Shown: positions 9,519-18,465, counted from the first letter of the stretch. The stretch: DNA of 64,000 bases from Noviluteimonas caseinilytica (GCF_018406605.1 NZ_AP024545.1:1178001-1242000); one strand, 5' to 3'. Notes: generated by a model not told the origin, from the letters alone. Made by a program: numbers and translations.

Positions 9519-10243
9519 CTCATCCCGCCGTCGACGCCGATCACCTGGCCGTTGACGTACGCGGCCGCGTCGGAACACAGGAAGCGCACGACCGCCGCGA
9601 TCTCGTCCGGCGTGCCCGCGCGACCGGCCGGGACCATCTGCTTGACCATCTCCGGCGCGAACGCCCCATCCGCCATCGCGCCGGCGACGACGCCGGGCGC
9701 GACCACGTTGGCGGTGATGTTGCGCGAGGCCATTTCGCGCGCGAGGGATTTCGTCGCGCCGTGCAACGCGGCCTTGGCCGCGGCGTAATTGGTCTGTCCG
9801 CGGTTGCCGAGCACGGCCGCGACGGACGAGACGCTCACGATGCGGCCCCAGCGCGTGCGCGCCATCGGCAGCAGCAGCGGTTGCGTCACGTGGAAGAAGC
9901 CGTGCAGCGAGACGTCGACCACGCGCTTCCACTGCGCGTCGGTCATGCCGGCCATCGGCGCGTCGTCGTGGATGCCGGCGTTGTTGACGACGACCTGGAT
10001 CGGGCCGTCGGCGAGCAACGACGCGATGGCCACGCGCGTCGCCTCGCCGTCGGCCACGTCGAAGGCGATGGCGTCCGCGCTGCCACCCGCTTCGCGGATC
10101 GCGGCCACGACGGCGTCGGCACGCGCGACGTTCGCATTCGCATGCACGATCACGTGCAGTCCGTCGGCGGCGAGCTGCCGGCAGATCGCACCGCCGATGT
10201 CGCCGCTGCCGCCGGTGACGAGCGCGCGTCGTTGCTGGGTCAT
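9515..10243 (-). CDS. 3-oxoacyl-ACP reductase, FabG-type SDR of the pigment locus
   Basis: A 242-residue short-chain dehydrogenase. The NADPH motif TGGSGDIGG is at residues 10-18, NNAG at 87-90, and the catalytic triad is about Ser140, Tyr153, Lys157. It would reduce the ketoacyl-ACP made by the pigment ketosynthase. The gene is last in the leftward pigment operon, and its ATG overlaps the preceding hotdog gene's stop. The adjacent dehydratase-like gene makes a role in the polyene cycle more likely than housekeeping fatty acid synthesis. Its TAG stop overlaps the antiporter stop on the other strand. Confidence 0.88.
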   Translation of the reverse strand: MTQQRRALVTGGSGDIGGAICRQLAADGLHVIVHANANVARADAVVAAIREAGGSADAIAFDVADGEATRVAIASLLADGPIQVVVNNAGIHDDAPMAGMTDAQWKRVVDVSLHGFFHVTQPLLLPMARTRWGRIVSVSSVAAVLGNRGQTNYAAAKAALHGATKSLAREMASRNITANVVAPGVVAGAMADGAFAPEMVKQMVPAGRAGTPDEIAAVVRFLCSDAAAYVNGQVIGVDGGMS

Positions 10244-10683
10244 GCGGGGCTCCCGGGTTGCAGCATCACCGCCGCGCGCCCTTCGGCGAGCAGCGTGCCG
10301 GCGTGGTGGATGGCGAAACGATACTGCTGCGCGGTGTCGCTGGCGACCAGCGCCTCGGCTTCGCATTCGATGGCGCCCGGCAGTTCGTCGATGCGCGCGA
10401 CATGCAGCACGACATTCCGCAACGCGACCAGCATTCCCGGTGGCGCGACGCCACCCCGTTCGCGTGCCAGCAGTCCGCCGTGCACCGCCATCGCCTGCGC
10501 GCCGTATTCGCACAGGTGCACCGCGCGCAGGCGGCTGTCGCTGCGCAAAGGATGCGCCGGATCGCGATGCCCGAAGGCTTGCAGCACGATGCGCTGCGCA
10601 TCCCAGTGCGTGACCGAATCCCACAGGCACATCGCGCCCGCATGCGGGACGAGCGACGCGATGGTCGCGCGATCGACGATCAC
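10240..10683 (-). CDS. hotdog-fold dehydratase-like protein (ApeP-type)
   Basis: A 147-residue protein from a GTG start at 10683, which overlaps the stop of the exporter gene (GTGA). It has the hotdog features of 3-hydroxyacyl-ACP dehydratase-like proteins in aryl-polyene clusters: PHAGAMCLWD near residues 13-22, the helix with HLCEYGAQAMAVHGG near 56-70, and strands rich in Val/Leu afterwards. Two hotdog proteins are usual in such clusters, and one or both dehydrate the hydroxyacyl intermediate to the conjugated enoyl. Which does so here cannot be told from sequence. It lies between the MMPL exporter and fabG-like genes. Confidence 0.8.
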   Translation of the reverse strand: MIVDRATIASLVPHAGAMCLWDSVTHWDAQRIVLQAFGHRDPAHPLRSDSRLRAVHLCEYGAQAMAVHGGLLARERGGVAPPGMLVALRNVVLHVARIDELPGAIECEAEALVASDTAQQYRFAIHHAGTLLAEGRAAVMLQPGSPA

Positions 10684-13040
10684 GCGGGCTCCTTGTGCGG
10701 ATGCCGCGCGATCAGCAGGCCCAGCACGAAGTTGGACAGCACGCCCAGCGCCACCGTGGTGCCGATGGCGCGCAGCACCGGGATCGACGACCACGCCAGC
10801 AGCGCGAACACGAGCAGCGTCATGAGGCTGCAGACGATCAGCGCATGCAGCGTGCGCAGCTGCTCCTCGCGATCGTCGCCGGCGTGCTCGAAGAACAACG
10901 CGTAGTCCAGGCCCAGGCCCGCCGCCAGGATCAGCGCGACGAGGTGGAACAACGTCAGCTCCACGCCCACCGCGCGCAATGCGGCCAGGATCAGCACGGT
11001 GCTCAGCGCCATCGGCGCGAGCACGCGCCACACGCGGCTCGGCGTGCGCAACGCGATCCACACGGTCGCAGCAAGCAGCAGCGCCGCCAGGCCGAGCGCC
11101 CACAGCACGCGTTCGCGATAGGCGACGACCAACGATTCCGATGCCTGCTTGAGGTCGAGCAATTGCGCGCCTTCCGCGGCCGCGATGCGCGCGACGGCGT
11201 CCGGTGCCAGCAGGCCGTTCAACGACACGAGCGCGGTCGCGTGGTCGGGGCGCTGCAACAACAGGCTGTCGACGCGCACCTGCAACGGCGTGCCGGCGAG
11301 ATCCTTCGGCACCAGCGGCTTCGCGTTGCGCGCGGCGGCGACGTCGGCGAGGAACGGTTCGAACACATCGGCGCGCAACGGCGATTCCGCGACCGCGGCA
11401 TCCAGCGTGCTGCGCAGCGTGGCCGCATCGGGCAAGCGCGCCTGGCGCTGGCGTTGCGTGCGCTGGCTCGGCAGGTAACGCGCGGGATGATCGAAGCCAT
11501 CGAGCACGCCGCCCTGCGCGCGCGCCGTTTCGAGGCGTGCCGCGACGCGCTCCGTGCGTTGCAGCACCGATTCGATGTCACTGCCCTGTACCGCGATCAC
11601 GTAGCGCACGTCGGGCGCGCCGAGTTCGGTGCGCAGGTGCGCATCGCGGGCGAGCGCATCGGTTGGCACCGGCGTGAGCTTCGACAGATCGTTCTGCCAG
11701 AACGGGCCCGGCGCGAAGGCGGCGATGGCGATCCCGATGACGCCGAGGACCAGCAGCGACCAACGCGGTTGCGGTACGCGCGCGATCCAGGCGCGCAGGC
11801 TTTCGAGGCGTGGCGATGCGGCGGGGTCGCGCAGGTCCGGATCGACCAGCGCGGGCAACAGGAAGCGCGTCGCGAGCGCGGCCGTGGCCAGCCCCGCGAT
11901 GGTAAACACCGCGAGTTGCTCCAGCCCTTCCACGCCCGACACGAAGAACGTCAGGTACGCGATGCAGGTCGATGCCACGCCCGTCGCCAGCGTGGGCCAC
12001 AACGCGCGCACGCTCGCCCACGGCGCCACGCCCGTGCGCTGGTGGCTGAAGAAATGGATCGGGTAATCCTGCGCGACGCCGATCAGCGTGAAGCCGAACG
12101 CGACGGTGATGCCATGCACGCCTTCGAACAGCAGCGCGACCGCACCAAGGCCCGCCAGCCCCGCGCTCGCCAGCGGCAAGGCGCCGAGCAGCGGGATCTT
12201 CCAGTTGCGGTACGCCACGAACAGCAGCAACAGCAGGCCGATCGAATCGACCATGCCGATCCAACCCGCTTCGTGCTGCGTGCGGCCGCCGATGTCGACC
12301 GAGAACGCGCCCGGGCCGCTCAGCAGGATCGCGCCATGCGTCTTGCCGCGTGCCTGCGCATACGCGTTGCGGATCGTGTCGACGGCCACCTGCTGCCCGG
12401 TAGGATCGAACCCCGCCGCGCGCGTCTGGATCGCAAGCAGCGCTTCGCGGCCGTCGTGGTCGAACCACACGCCGTGCAGGCGTTGCGGTGCGTTCGCCGG
12501 TTCCCACGCTTCGGCAAGCGCCAGGGTCTCCAGCGTCGGATCGCTCGGGACCAGCGGTTCGATGAGCGCTGCGGCAGGCGAACCGAGGTCTTCGACGCGC
12601 GCCTGCAATTGTTCGCGCAGGTAGGAGGCGTCGAAGCGATGCGCATCGAGCGTCGGCGACAACAGGTAACGATACGGACGCAGGCGTTCCGGGAAGCTTT
12701 CGAGCCCGCCTTCGCCGTTGGCGACCAGCGCGAACTTCGGGTCGCGCGCGAGGCGCGCATGCAGCGCGCGCGATTGCGCGGCGAGGGTTTCCGCATCCGC
12801 GCCCGACAGCGACACCAACAACAGGCGCGAGCCCGGGCCTTCGCCGAGTTCGTCGATCAGCAGTTTCTGCGCGGGCGTGCGTGCGCTCGGCATGAAACGG
12901 CGCAGGTCGCCGCTGAGCTCGAGCTGTCCCGCGATCCACCAGCCCGCGACGGCGAGCAACGCGAGCCACAACAACGCGAGCGCAAGCCGCGTGCGCGGGC
13001 GCAAGGCCGGCGGCGATGGATCCGCAGCGGGCTCCGTCAT
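10680..13040 (-). CDS. MMPL/RND-family exporter of the pigment locus
   Basis: A 786-residue membrane protein with two repeats, each a large periplasmic loop followed by a bundle of about five membrane helices (first TM near residue 20; bundles near 260-420 and 640-780). The motif GVAQDYPIHFF in the first bundle and GLGLDYALFFEH in the second are hallmark positions of MMPL transporters. Such proteins are proton-driven lipid exporters, and here the protein is predicted to move the aryl-polyene lipid or a precursor out of the inner membrane. It follows the LolA-like gene with a 4-bp overlap and precedes a hotdog gene with another. Confidence 0.88.
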   Translation of the reverse strand: MTEPAADPSPPALRPRTRLALALLWLALLAVAGWWIAGQLELSGDLRRFMPSARTPAQKLLIDELGEGPGSRLLLVSLSGADAETLAAQSRALHARLARDPKFALVANGEGGLESFPERLRPYRYLLSPTLDAHRFDASYLREQLQARVEDLGSPAAALIEPLVPSDPTLETLALAEAWEPANAPQRLHGVWFDHDGREALLAIQTRAAGFDPTGQQVAVDTIRNAYAQARGKTHGAILLSGPGAFSVDIGGRTQHEAGWIGMVDSIGLLLLLFVAYRNWKIPLLGALPLASAGLAGLGAVALLFEGVHGITVAFGFTLIGVAQDYPIHFFSHQRTGVAPWASVRALWPTLATGVASTCIAYLTFFVSGVEGLEQLAVFTIAGLATAALATRFLLPALVDPDLRDPAASPRLESLRAWIARVPQPRWSLLVLGVIGIAIAAFAPGPFWQNDLSKLTPVPTDALARDAHLRTELGAPDVRYVIAVQGSDIESVLQRTERVAARLETARAQGGVLDGFDHPARYLPSQRTQRQRQARLPDAATLRSTLDAAVAESPLRADVFEPFLADVAAARNAKPLVPKDLAGTPLQVRVDSLLLQRPDHATALVSLNGLLAPDAVARIAAAEGAQLLDLKQASESLVVAYRERVLWALGLAALLLAATVWIALRTPSRVWRVLAPMALSTVLILAALRAVGVELTLFHLVALILAAGLGLDYALFFEHAGDDREEQLRTLHALIVCSLMTLLVFALLAWSSIPVLRAIGTTVALGVLSNFVLGLLIARHPHKEPA

Positions 13041-13693
13041 TGCGGACGGCACAACTTGGCGAGCGCGGCGGCGTCGGTCACGCCGGTGGCGCTGCGCGCG
13101 GCGCCCGCGAGCAAGGTGCGCTGCAGGTCGCCCTTCACCGGGCGCGTTTCGATGCAGCGCAGTTCGGCGCCGCGGCCGAGCAGCACGATGTCCTGCACTT
13201 TCGCCGCGAGTGCCTTGTCCTTCGGTGCCAGCCGCAGTGACCACTGCTGGCGCGTGCCGCTGGCTTCGATGCGATAGAAGCGTTCGAGTTGCACGCGGTC
13301 GCCGGCGAGCATCGCGCCGAAGCTCGCCTGCAGGCCCTGCAGTTCCGGCGCGCGAGAGAGCGAGAACTTCCGCGCCTTGCCGCCGCGCGCGATCGAGACT
13401 TCCCCGCCGCGGATCGTCGTGGTCTCCGCGTACGGCGCGTGCACTTCGCGCACCAGCGTGTCGTCGGTCGGGCGCTTGTATTCGCCTTCGATGCGCAGCG
13501 GCGCCTTCAACAGGGGCGAGCCGCGCAGTTCGACGAAGTCGGTGCGCGTGGGCGAAGGCCGCTTCAGGCGCGCGAGGATCCAGCCCGCATCGGCGGGCTC
13601 AGGCGACGCGTCCGACGGGGCCGCTGCGCACGGCAGCGCCATGGCCAGCAGGAACATCGTCGCGAGTGCTGCGCGTTGGGTCGCGTTGTTCAT
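13037..13693 (-). CDS. LolA-related outer-membrane lipid carrier protein
   Basis: A secreted 218-residue protein. The start at 13693 gives a good signal peptide (ATMFLLAMALPCAAA); ATGs at 13705 and 13765 are in frame but lengthen the N-terminus inside the upstream gene. Past the signal, the pattern of alternating beta strands (DFVELRGSPLLKAPLRIEG, RQQWSLRLAP) and a late conserved Cys resemble LolA/LptA-like carriers found in aryl-polyene clusters. The likely job is to hand the exported pigment lipid across the periplasm, working with the adjacent MMPL protein. The gene overlaps the acyltransferase gene before it by 95 bp, unusually long for this locus. Confidence 0.78.
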   Translation of the reverse strand: MNNATQRAALATMFLLAMALPCAAAPSDASPEPADAGWILARLKRPSPTRTDFVELRGSPLLKAPLRIEGEYKRPTDDTLVREVHAPYAETTTIRGGEVSIARGGKARKFSLSRAPELQGLQASFGAMLAGDRVQLERFYRIEASGTRQQWSLRLAPKDKALAAKVQDIVLLGRGAELRCIETRPVKGDLQRTLLAGAARSATGVTDAAALAKLCRPQ

Positions 13694-14603
13694 CCGGCGT
13701 GGCATCCCGTGGGTGTTCCCAGAAGTCGTAGAAGTTGAACCAGTTGTACGGAGCGGCGCGTGCATGGTGCTCCAGCCGCGTGGCGTATCGGCGTGCCAAG
13801 TCGGCCAGCACCGCCGCGCGATCCTGCCGCGCGACCCTGATCGGCCCGCTAAACGGCTCGAACACCATGTCGTAGCGATTGCCGCCCCGGTACAGGCCGA
13901 AGGCGAGCAGCACCGGGGCCTGCAGCACCGCGGCGATCAGCCAGGGCGCGGCGGGCAGGCGCGCGGGCTGGCCCAGGAATTCGATGGGCAGCGACGACTC
14001 GCCCGGCTGCGTGCGGTCGACGAGCAGCGTGACGATGGCGCCTTCGGCGATGGCCTGCTGGATCGCGAGCACGATCGACGGTCCGTCCTGGCCCGCATCG
14101 ATCACGGTCGCGGCGACGGCCGGATTGAGCGCGTCGAGCAACTGCGTCATCGCCGGGTTGTGCGCCTTGTCCAGCACCACGCGCACCTGGATGTCGGGCC
14201 GTTCGCGCGCGAGCACGCGCATCACTTCGAAACTGCCCAGGTGCGAGCCGAACAGCAGCACGCCGCCCTGGTCCACCGCTTCGTGCAGCGTGGCCAGGCC
14301 GTGCACTTCGAGGCGGAATCGGCGCAGGCGTTCGCCGAGCAGGAAGACGCGATCCAGGATCGTCGCGGCAAACGTGTGGATATGGCGCCAGACGTCGCGC
14401 AGCGTGGCCCGGCGACCGAGCACGCGCGTGAGGTAGTCGCGCGACGCGGCGCGTTCGGGCCCGCGCGTGGCGAGGAAATACAACACGATCGGATACAGGC
14501 ACAGCCGCCCGATCGAACGCCCGCCACGGCGCGCGATGGTGCGGATCAGCCAGATCGCGAACCAGCCGCCGCCCTCGGGGCGCGTCTTCCAGTCCGCGCT
14601 CAT
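13599..14603 (-). CDS. LpxL/HtrB-like lysophospholipid acyltransferase of the pigment locus
   Basis: A 334-residue inner-membrane acyltransferase. The catalytic H(X4)E motif is H121-L-G-S-F-E126, an N-terminal hydrophobic anchor lies at about 30-46, and VDRTQPGE near 205 matches the family's second block. NWFNFYDFWEH is the normal family end. Another 30 or so unrelated-looking residues follow, which read through the start of the LolA-like gene. Family members transfer acyl chains in lipid A synthesis. In aryl-polyene clusters they are thought to attach the polyene to a lipid. The ATG overlaps the preceding hotdog gene stop. Confidence 0.85.
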   Translation of the reverse strand: MSADWKTRPEGGGWFAIWLIRTIARRGGRSIGRLCLYPIVLYFLATRGPERAASRDYLTRVLGRRATLRDVWRHIHTFAATILDRVFLLGERLRRFRLEVHGLATLHEAVDQGGVLLFGSHLGSFEVMRVLARERPDIQVRVVLDKAHNPAMTQLLDALNPAVAATVIDAGQDGPSIVLAIQQAIAEGAIVTLLVDRTQPGESSLPIEFLGQPARLPAAPWLIAAVLQAPVLLAFGLYRGGNRYDMVFEPFSGPIRVARQDRAAVLADLARRYATRLEHHARAAPYNWFNFYDFWEHPRDATPDEQRDPTRSTRDDVPAGHGAAVRSGPVGRVA

Positions 14604-14875
14604 GCCGCGACCTCGCCCGAGGCCAGCAGCACGCCGTCACGCAGCACGCGGAAGCGCCAGCGCGGCGCCTCGCCTTCCAGTTCGACCTGCGCCCGTTCGC
14701 CCGGCAACAGCGGTTGCACGAACTTCACCTGCGGCAGGCGCAGCGCGCCGAGCGGGCCGTACGTGGTTTCGATCGCCGCGAGTACGTGGTCGAGCAGCAC
14801 GACGCCGGGCACGACCGGATGCCCCGGGAAGTGGCCGGGCAGGCTGGGATGGTCGAAGGGGACAACGAACTGCAT
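14600..14875 (-). CDS. FabZ/FabA-like hotdog dehydratase (short)
   Basis: A compact 91-residue hotdog protein. HFPGHPVVPGVVLLDH at residues 15-30 is the FabA/FabZ active-site motif with its catalytic His. It is shorter than FabZ (about 145 residues) and lacks the long C-terminal part, as is common for the ApeI-type dehydratase in aryl-polyene loci. It probably dehydrates 3-hydroxyacyl-ACP during polyene elongation. It lies 91 bp after the COG4648 membrane protein gene and overlaps the acyltransferase start. Confidence 0.82.
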   Translation of the reverse strand: MQFVVPFDHPSLPGHFPGHPVVPGVVLLDHVLAAIETTYGPLGALRLPQVKFVQPLLPGERAQVELEGEAPRWRFRVLRDGVLLASGEVAA

Positions 14876-14966
14876 GCAGGCGATCTTGGGTGGCGTTTCC
14901 GGACCGCGCGATTATGCAGCGCGCGCGGCGGCTGGGCCGTCGAGGCGGGGACCCCGCGCCAACGGT

Positions 14967-15659
14967 TCAGCCCCGCAGCGCATCGCGCCAGAACGCGGGC
15001 CCGAGCGCGGCCATCCGCCGCAGGAAATCGAAGAAACTCGAATAGCGTCCCGGGAAGCGCCGCACGCGGTACGCGTATTCGCCGATGAACAACGCGCCGA
15101 CGAGCCCGTAGTTCACGCCGTTGGCGAACCACGACCACTGCGTGCGATCGAGCGTGAAGGGCGCCGCGATGCCCGCGCTCGCCAGCAGGCCGTCCGGCAC
15201 CGCGCACAGCGCGAGCACCAGGTCGGCCACCGCCAGCGCTCCCAGGCTCACGGCCCACGTCGCCGTGAGCTTGCGCGTGTAGACGCGCAGTTCGGGGGCG
15301 AGGGCCTCGGGCGTGAGCTGGTCCATCGCGCACACGATGCGGGTGATCAGCGGCACGCGGCCCAGGCGCAAGGTGCGCCCGAACGTCCACGACACCAGCG
15401 CGACGATCGCCACCGGCACCAGCATCAACGGCAGCAATGCGTGCGGGGATCGTGCGAAGAAATACAGCGCCACCGCCAGCACCGCGGCCAGCAGCCACGC
15501 CCACGCGCGCCGGTGCGCGAGCGGTTCGAGCAACAGGATCACGGCGATGTCGCCCAGCGCGATGGCCGCAAGCCCGCCGTCATGGCGCGCGCTGGCGGCG
15601 TGCGCGAGCCAGGGATAGGCGAGCGCCAGCAGCAGGCGTGCCGGCGGCAGGGCGTTCAA
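14967..15659 (-). CDS. COG4648-type membrane protein of aryl-polyene loci
   Basis: About 230 residues from a TTG start at 15659, ten bases after the ACP stop. No ATG or GTG fits better, and upstream codons in this frame run through the ACP gene. The protein has about six hydrophobic segments: residues 4-20, 30-45, 50-70, 75-95, a pair around 140-160, and one near 180-195. It ends in a charged FFDFLRRMAALGPAFWRD segment. Genes of this family recur in aryl-polyene/xanthomonadin clusters, but their function is unknown. The start is uncertain because there is no clear ribosome-binding site. Confidence 0.7.
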   Translation of the reverse strand: MNALPPARLLLALAYPWLAHAASARHDGGLAAIALGDIAVILLLEPLAHRRAWAWLLAAVLAVALYFFARSPHALLPLMLVPVAIVALVSWTFGRTLRLGRVPLITRIVCAMDQLTPEALAPELRVYTRKLTATWAVSLGALAVADLVLALCAVPDGLLASAGIAAPFTLDRTQWSWFANGVNYGLVGALFIGEYAYRVRRFPGRYSSFFDFLRRMAALGPAFWRDALRG

Positions 15660-15669
15660 GCGCGGGGGC

Positions 15670-15939
15670 TCAGGTCGTGCGGTTCGCTTCGACGTGCGCC
15701 GAGAGCGCGCGCAGCGAGGCGAAGATCTTGCGGTTGGCGTCGTTGTCCGAACGCAGCTGGAAGCCGTACTGCTTGGAGATGGCGAGCGCGAGCTCCAGCG
15801 CGTCGATCGAATCCAGGCCCAGGCCGTCGTTGAACAGCGGTGCGTCCGGGTCGATGCCGGCGGCGTCCACGCCTTCCAGGTTGAGGCTCTCGACGAGGAG
15901 CGTGGCAAGGTCGCGTTCGGCGGGGCTCTGGTCGGACAT
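15670..15939 (-). CDS. acyl carrier protein of the pigment locus
   Basis: A small acidic ACP of 89 residues from the start at 15939; an ATG at 15954 would add five. I prefer 15939 because GAGAG lies just upstream. The phosphopantetheine attachment site is the Ser of LGLDSIDALELAL (about residue 44). The fold length and helices fit a stand-alone ACP. It would carry the hydroxybenzoyl starter and growing polyene. It is the first gene of the leftward operon, divergent from the second halogenase-like gene. Only one ACP gene is visible in this locus. Confidence 0.88.
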   Translation of the reverse strand: MSDQSPAERDLATLLVESLNLEGVDAAGIDPDAPLFNDGLGLDSIDALELALAISKQYGFQLRSDNDANRKIFASLRALSAHVEANRTT

Positions 15940-15969
15940 CGGGCTCTCGATCATGGGTGGGCGGCGGGC

Positions 15970-15975
15970 ATTCTA
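15970..15975 (-). promoter_or_regulatory. candidate -10 of the leftward pigment operon
   Basis: On the minus strand this reads TAGAAT, about 30 bp before the ACP start. It lies in the 109-bp divergent gap, which also holds TATCAT at 16025-16030 on the plus strand for the second halogenase-like gene. Neither has a strong -35 match. Confidence 0.35.
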
Positions 15976-16063
15976 GCGGCGTGCGCGCCCCTGGCAGTGC
16001 GCGGGCGCCGCACAACCGCCGCGCTATCATGCCGGCCCGACCCGCCCGCGACACGCAAGCCGC

Positions 16064-17449
16064 ATGACCCACGAGAACTCGCAAGCCGCGGCGCCCGATG
16101 TGAATGCGCCTTCGGCCGCAACGATCGATGTCGCGGCCCTCGATGTGGATGTCCTCGTGGTGGGCGGCGGACCGGCCGGTTCCACCGCCGCCACCCTCCT
16201 GGCCCGCCGCGGCCGGAAGGTGCTGCTGCTGGAGAAGGGCCGCCATCCGCGCTTCCACATCGGCGAATCCCTGTTGCCGATGAACCTGCCGATCCTGCAA
16301 CGCCTCGACGTGCTGGAGCAGGTGCGCGCGATCGGCACGCACAAGCCGGGCGCGGAATTCCCGATCGACGACGTCAACTTCAACACCTTCCGCTTCGAGC
16401 GCGCGATCGATCCGCAGTTCGGCTACGCGTTCCAGGTCAAGCGTGAGGAATTCGACCAGTTGCTGTTCGAACACGCGAAGGCCAACGGCGTGGACGCGCG
16501 CGAGGAAGTGAAGGTCGAGCGCATCGTGTTCGGCGCCGATGGGCGGCCGTGCGAAGCGATCGCCACCGATGCGGGCGGCGCCACGTTGCGCGTGCGCATG
16601 AAGTACCTCGTCGACGCCAGCGGGCGCGACACGCTGGTCGGTGCGCAGCTCAAGCTGAAGCAGAAGAACCAGAAGCACCAGTCGGCCGCGATCTTCAGCC
16701 ACTTCACCGGCGTCGAACGCCGGCCGGGCGAGGACGCGGGCAACATCACCGTGCAGCGCTTCGACCACGGCTGGATGTGGCTGATCCCGCTGCAGGGCGA
16801 TGTCATGAGCATCGGCGCGGTGTGCTTCCCCGAATACCTCAAGACCCGCCGCGGCGACAACGAAGGCTTCCTGATGCGCACGCTCGAATCCGAGCCGTCC
16901 GCCTGGAACCGCATGAAGGACGCGCAGCGCGTCGCGCCCGTGCATGTCACCGGCAACTACTCCTACACGTGCACGCGCATGACCGGCCCGGGCTGGGTGA
17001 TGGTGGGCGATGCGTATGCGTTCGTGGATCCGGTGTTCTCCTCGGGCGTGTACCTGGGGATGAACAGCGCCGAGCAGGCGGCCGAGGTCGTCGACGGCGC
17101 GTTGACGGATCCTGCGCGCGAAGCCGCACTGCAGGCCGCGATGACCCGGCGCCTCAAGCGCGGCCTGAAGCACTTCCAGTGGTTCATCTACCGCTTCACC
17201 ACGCCCGTCATGCGTCACTTGTTCAACAATCCGCGCAACGTGTGGCAGGTGGAGCAGGCCGTGATCTCGATGCTGGCGGGCGACGTGTTCGACAACCGCA
17301 AGGTGTTGCGCCGGTTGCGCATCTTCCGCGCGATCTACGCGTTCACCGCGCTGCAACTGGCGCCCGAGGCGATGCGCGGGTGGTTGCGCCGTCGCCGCCA
17401 GGTCGGCGTTTCGGTGAGCGGCGACACGCTGCAGCAAGGCAATCCGTGA
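16064..17449 (+). CDS. FAD-dependent oxidoreductase, flavin-dependent halogenase-like (second copy)
   Basis: A 461-residue flavoprotein. After an extended, Ala-rich N-terminus comes VVGGGPAGSTAA (about residues 34-45) for FAD. HIGESLLPMN near 65-74, WMWLIP (the WxWxIP halogenase signature) near 238 and FVDPVFSSGVYLG near 323 follow. The set of motifs matches the tryptophan-halogenase-like family found with xanthomonadin genes. The substrate could be the hydroxybenzoyl head or the finished polyene. The gene heads a rightward unit and overlaps the chorismatase gene by 4 bp, which places it close to the supply of the aromatic starter. Confidence 0.82.
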   Translation: MTHENSQAAAPDVNAPSAATIDVAALDVDVLVVGGGPAGSTAATLLARRGRKVLLLEKGRHPRFHIGESLLPMNLPILQRLDVLEQVRAIGTHKPGAEFPIDDVNFNTFRFERAIDPQFGYAFQVKREEFDQLLFEHAKANGVDAREEVKVERIVFGADGRPCEAIATDAGGATLRVRMKYLVDASGRDTLVGAQLKLKQKNQKHQSAAIFSHFTGVERRPGEDAGNITVQRFDHGWMWLIPLQGDVMSIGAVCFPEYLKTRRGDNEGFLMRTLESEPSAWNRMKDAQRVAPVHVTGNYSYTCTRMTGPGWVMVGDAYAFVDPVFSSGVYLGMNSAEQAAEVVDGALTDPAREAALQAAMTRRLKRGLKHFQWFIYRFTTPVMRHLFNNPRNVWQVEQAVISMLAGDVFDNRKVLRRLRIFRAIYAFTALQLAPEAMRGWLRRRRQVGVSVSGDTLQQGNP

Positions 17450-18444
17450 GCGCAGTCCGTCCCCTGCAGACCGCGCCGCAGCTCCACGTCGACTACGTGG
17501 CGCAGTCCGACGCCGCTTCGATCGATGCGCAACTCGCGCGTCCCGACACGCTGGCGGTGATCGGTTTCGGCGATGCGATGCCCGCGCACGCGGATCCGCG
17601 TTGCCTGCGCGTGCCGTTGCAGGCCTTCGGGCCGGCGCCGCTGGAAGTCTGGCGTGCACGCGGTCCGGTGTCGTACGGCATGGACGGCGGCGTGCGCTGG
17701 GCGCAGGACGATGCGCTGCATTTCGGCGCGATCGAAATCCCGGAAGCCGCCGGCGGCCTGGAAGCCGCGAGCGCGGAGGCCTATGCGACGTTGTCGGCGT
17801 TCGTCGCCGCACGCGGGTTCCCGTCGCTGCTGCGCAGCTGGAACTACCTCGATGCGATCACCGAGGGCGACGACGACGACGAGCGCTATCGCCGCTTCTG
17901 CATCGGCCGCGCCGCGGGGCTGGGCGACGTCGCCATCGGCACGCTGCCCGCGGCCACCGCGATCGGTCGCCGAGACGGCACGCGCACGCTGCAGGTGTAC
18001 TGGCTGGCGGCGCGCACGCCCGGCACGCCGGTCGAGAATCCGCGCCAGGTGAGCGCGTATCGCTATCCGCGCCGCTACGGTCCGCAATCGCCGAGTTTCG
18101 CGCGCGCGATGCTGCCGCCGTCCGACGACATGCCGCTGCTGCTCTCCGGCACCGCGAGCGTGGTGGGCCACGAATCGAAGCACCACGATTGCGTCGAATC
18201 GCAGCTGGCGGAAACCTTCGCCAACTTCGACAGCCTCATCGACGCCGCGCGCACGCTGCGCCCCACGTTGCCCGCGCGCTTCGGCGCCGCCTCGCGCCTG
18301 AAGGTCTACGTGCGCGACGCCGATGCGATGCCGCTGGTGGCACGGACGCTCGCCACGCACCTCGACCCGTCCGTTCCGCGCGTGCTGCTGCATGCGGCCG
18401 TGTGCCGCCGCGAGCTGCGCGTCGAAATCGACGGCATCCTCTGA
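17446..18444 (+). CDS. xanB2: chorismatase (3-/4-hydroxybenzoate synthase), XanB2/FkbO-Hyg5 family
   Basis: A 332-residue enzyme from a GTG start that overlaps the halogenase-like stop (GTGA). The family core is clear: RSWNYLDAI near residue 127, ERYRRFCIGRA near 145, and GHESKHHDCVESQLAETFANFD near 240-262 (His and Glu positions that line the chorismatase active site). XanB2 in Xanthomonas splits chorismate into pyruvate and 3- or 4-hydroxybenzoate; the 3-isomer is the xanthomonadin starter and the 4-isomer feeds ubiquinone. The position inside the pigment locus supports the same role. The ratio of isomers cannot be read from the sequence. Confidence 0.85.
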   Translation: MSAVRPLQTAPQLHVDYVAQSDAASIDAQLARPDTLAVIGFGDAMPAHADPRCLRVPLQAFGPAPLEVWRARGPVSYGMDGGVRWAQDDALHFGAIEIPEAAGGLEAASAEAYATLSAFVAARGFPSLLRSWNYLDAITEGDDDDERYRRFCIGRAAGLGDVAIGTLPAATAIGRRDGTRTLQVYWLAARTPGTPVENPRQVSAYRYPRRYGPQSPSFARAMLPPSDDMPLLLSGTASVVGHESKHHDCVESQLAETFANFDSLIDAARTLRPTLPARFGAASRLKVYVRDADAMPLVARTLATHLDPSVPRVLLHAAVCRRELRVEIDGIL

Positions 18445-18465
18445 ACCCTCTCCTGGAGTAATGCG

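Noticed and set aside
10695..13277. An 860-codon plus-strand frame opposite the MMPL exporter
   Set aside because: Arg/Gln/His-rich shadow with no membrane segments or motifs, while the minus strand encodes a clear transporter.
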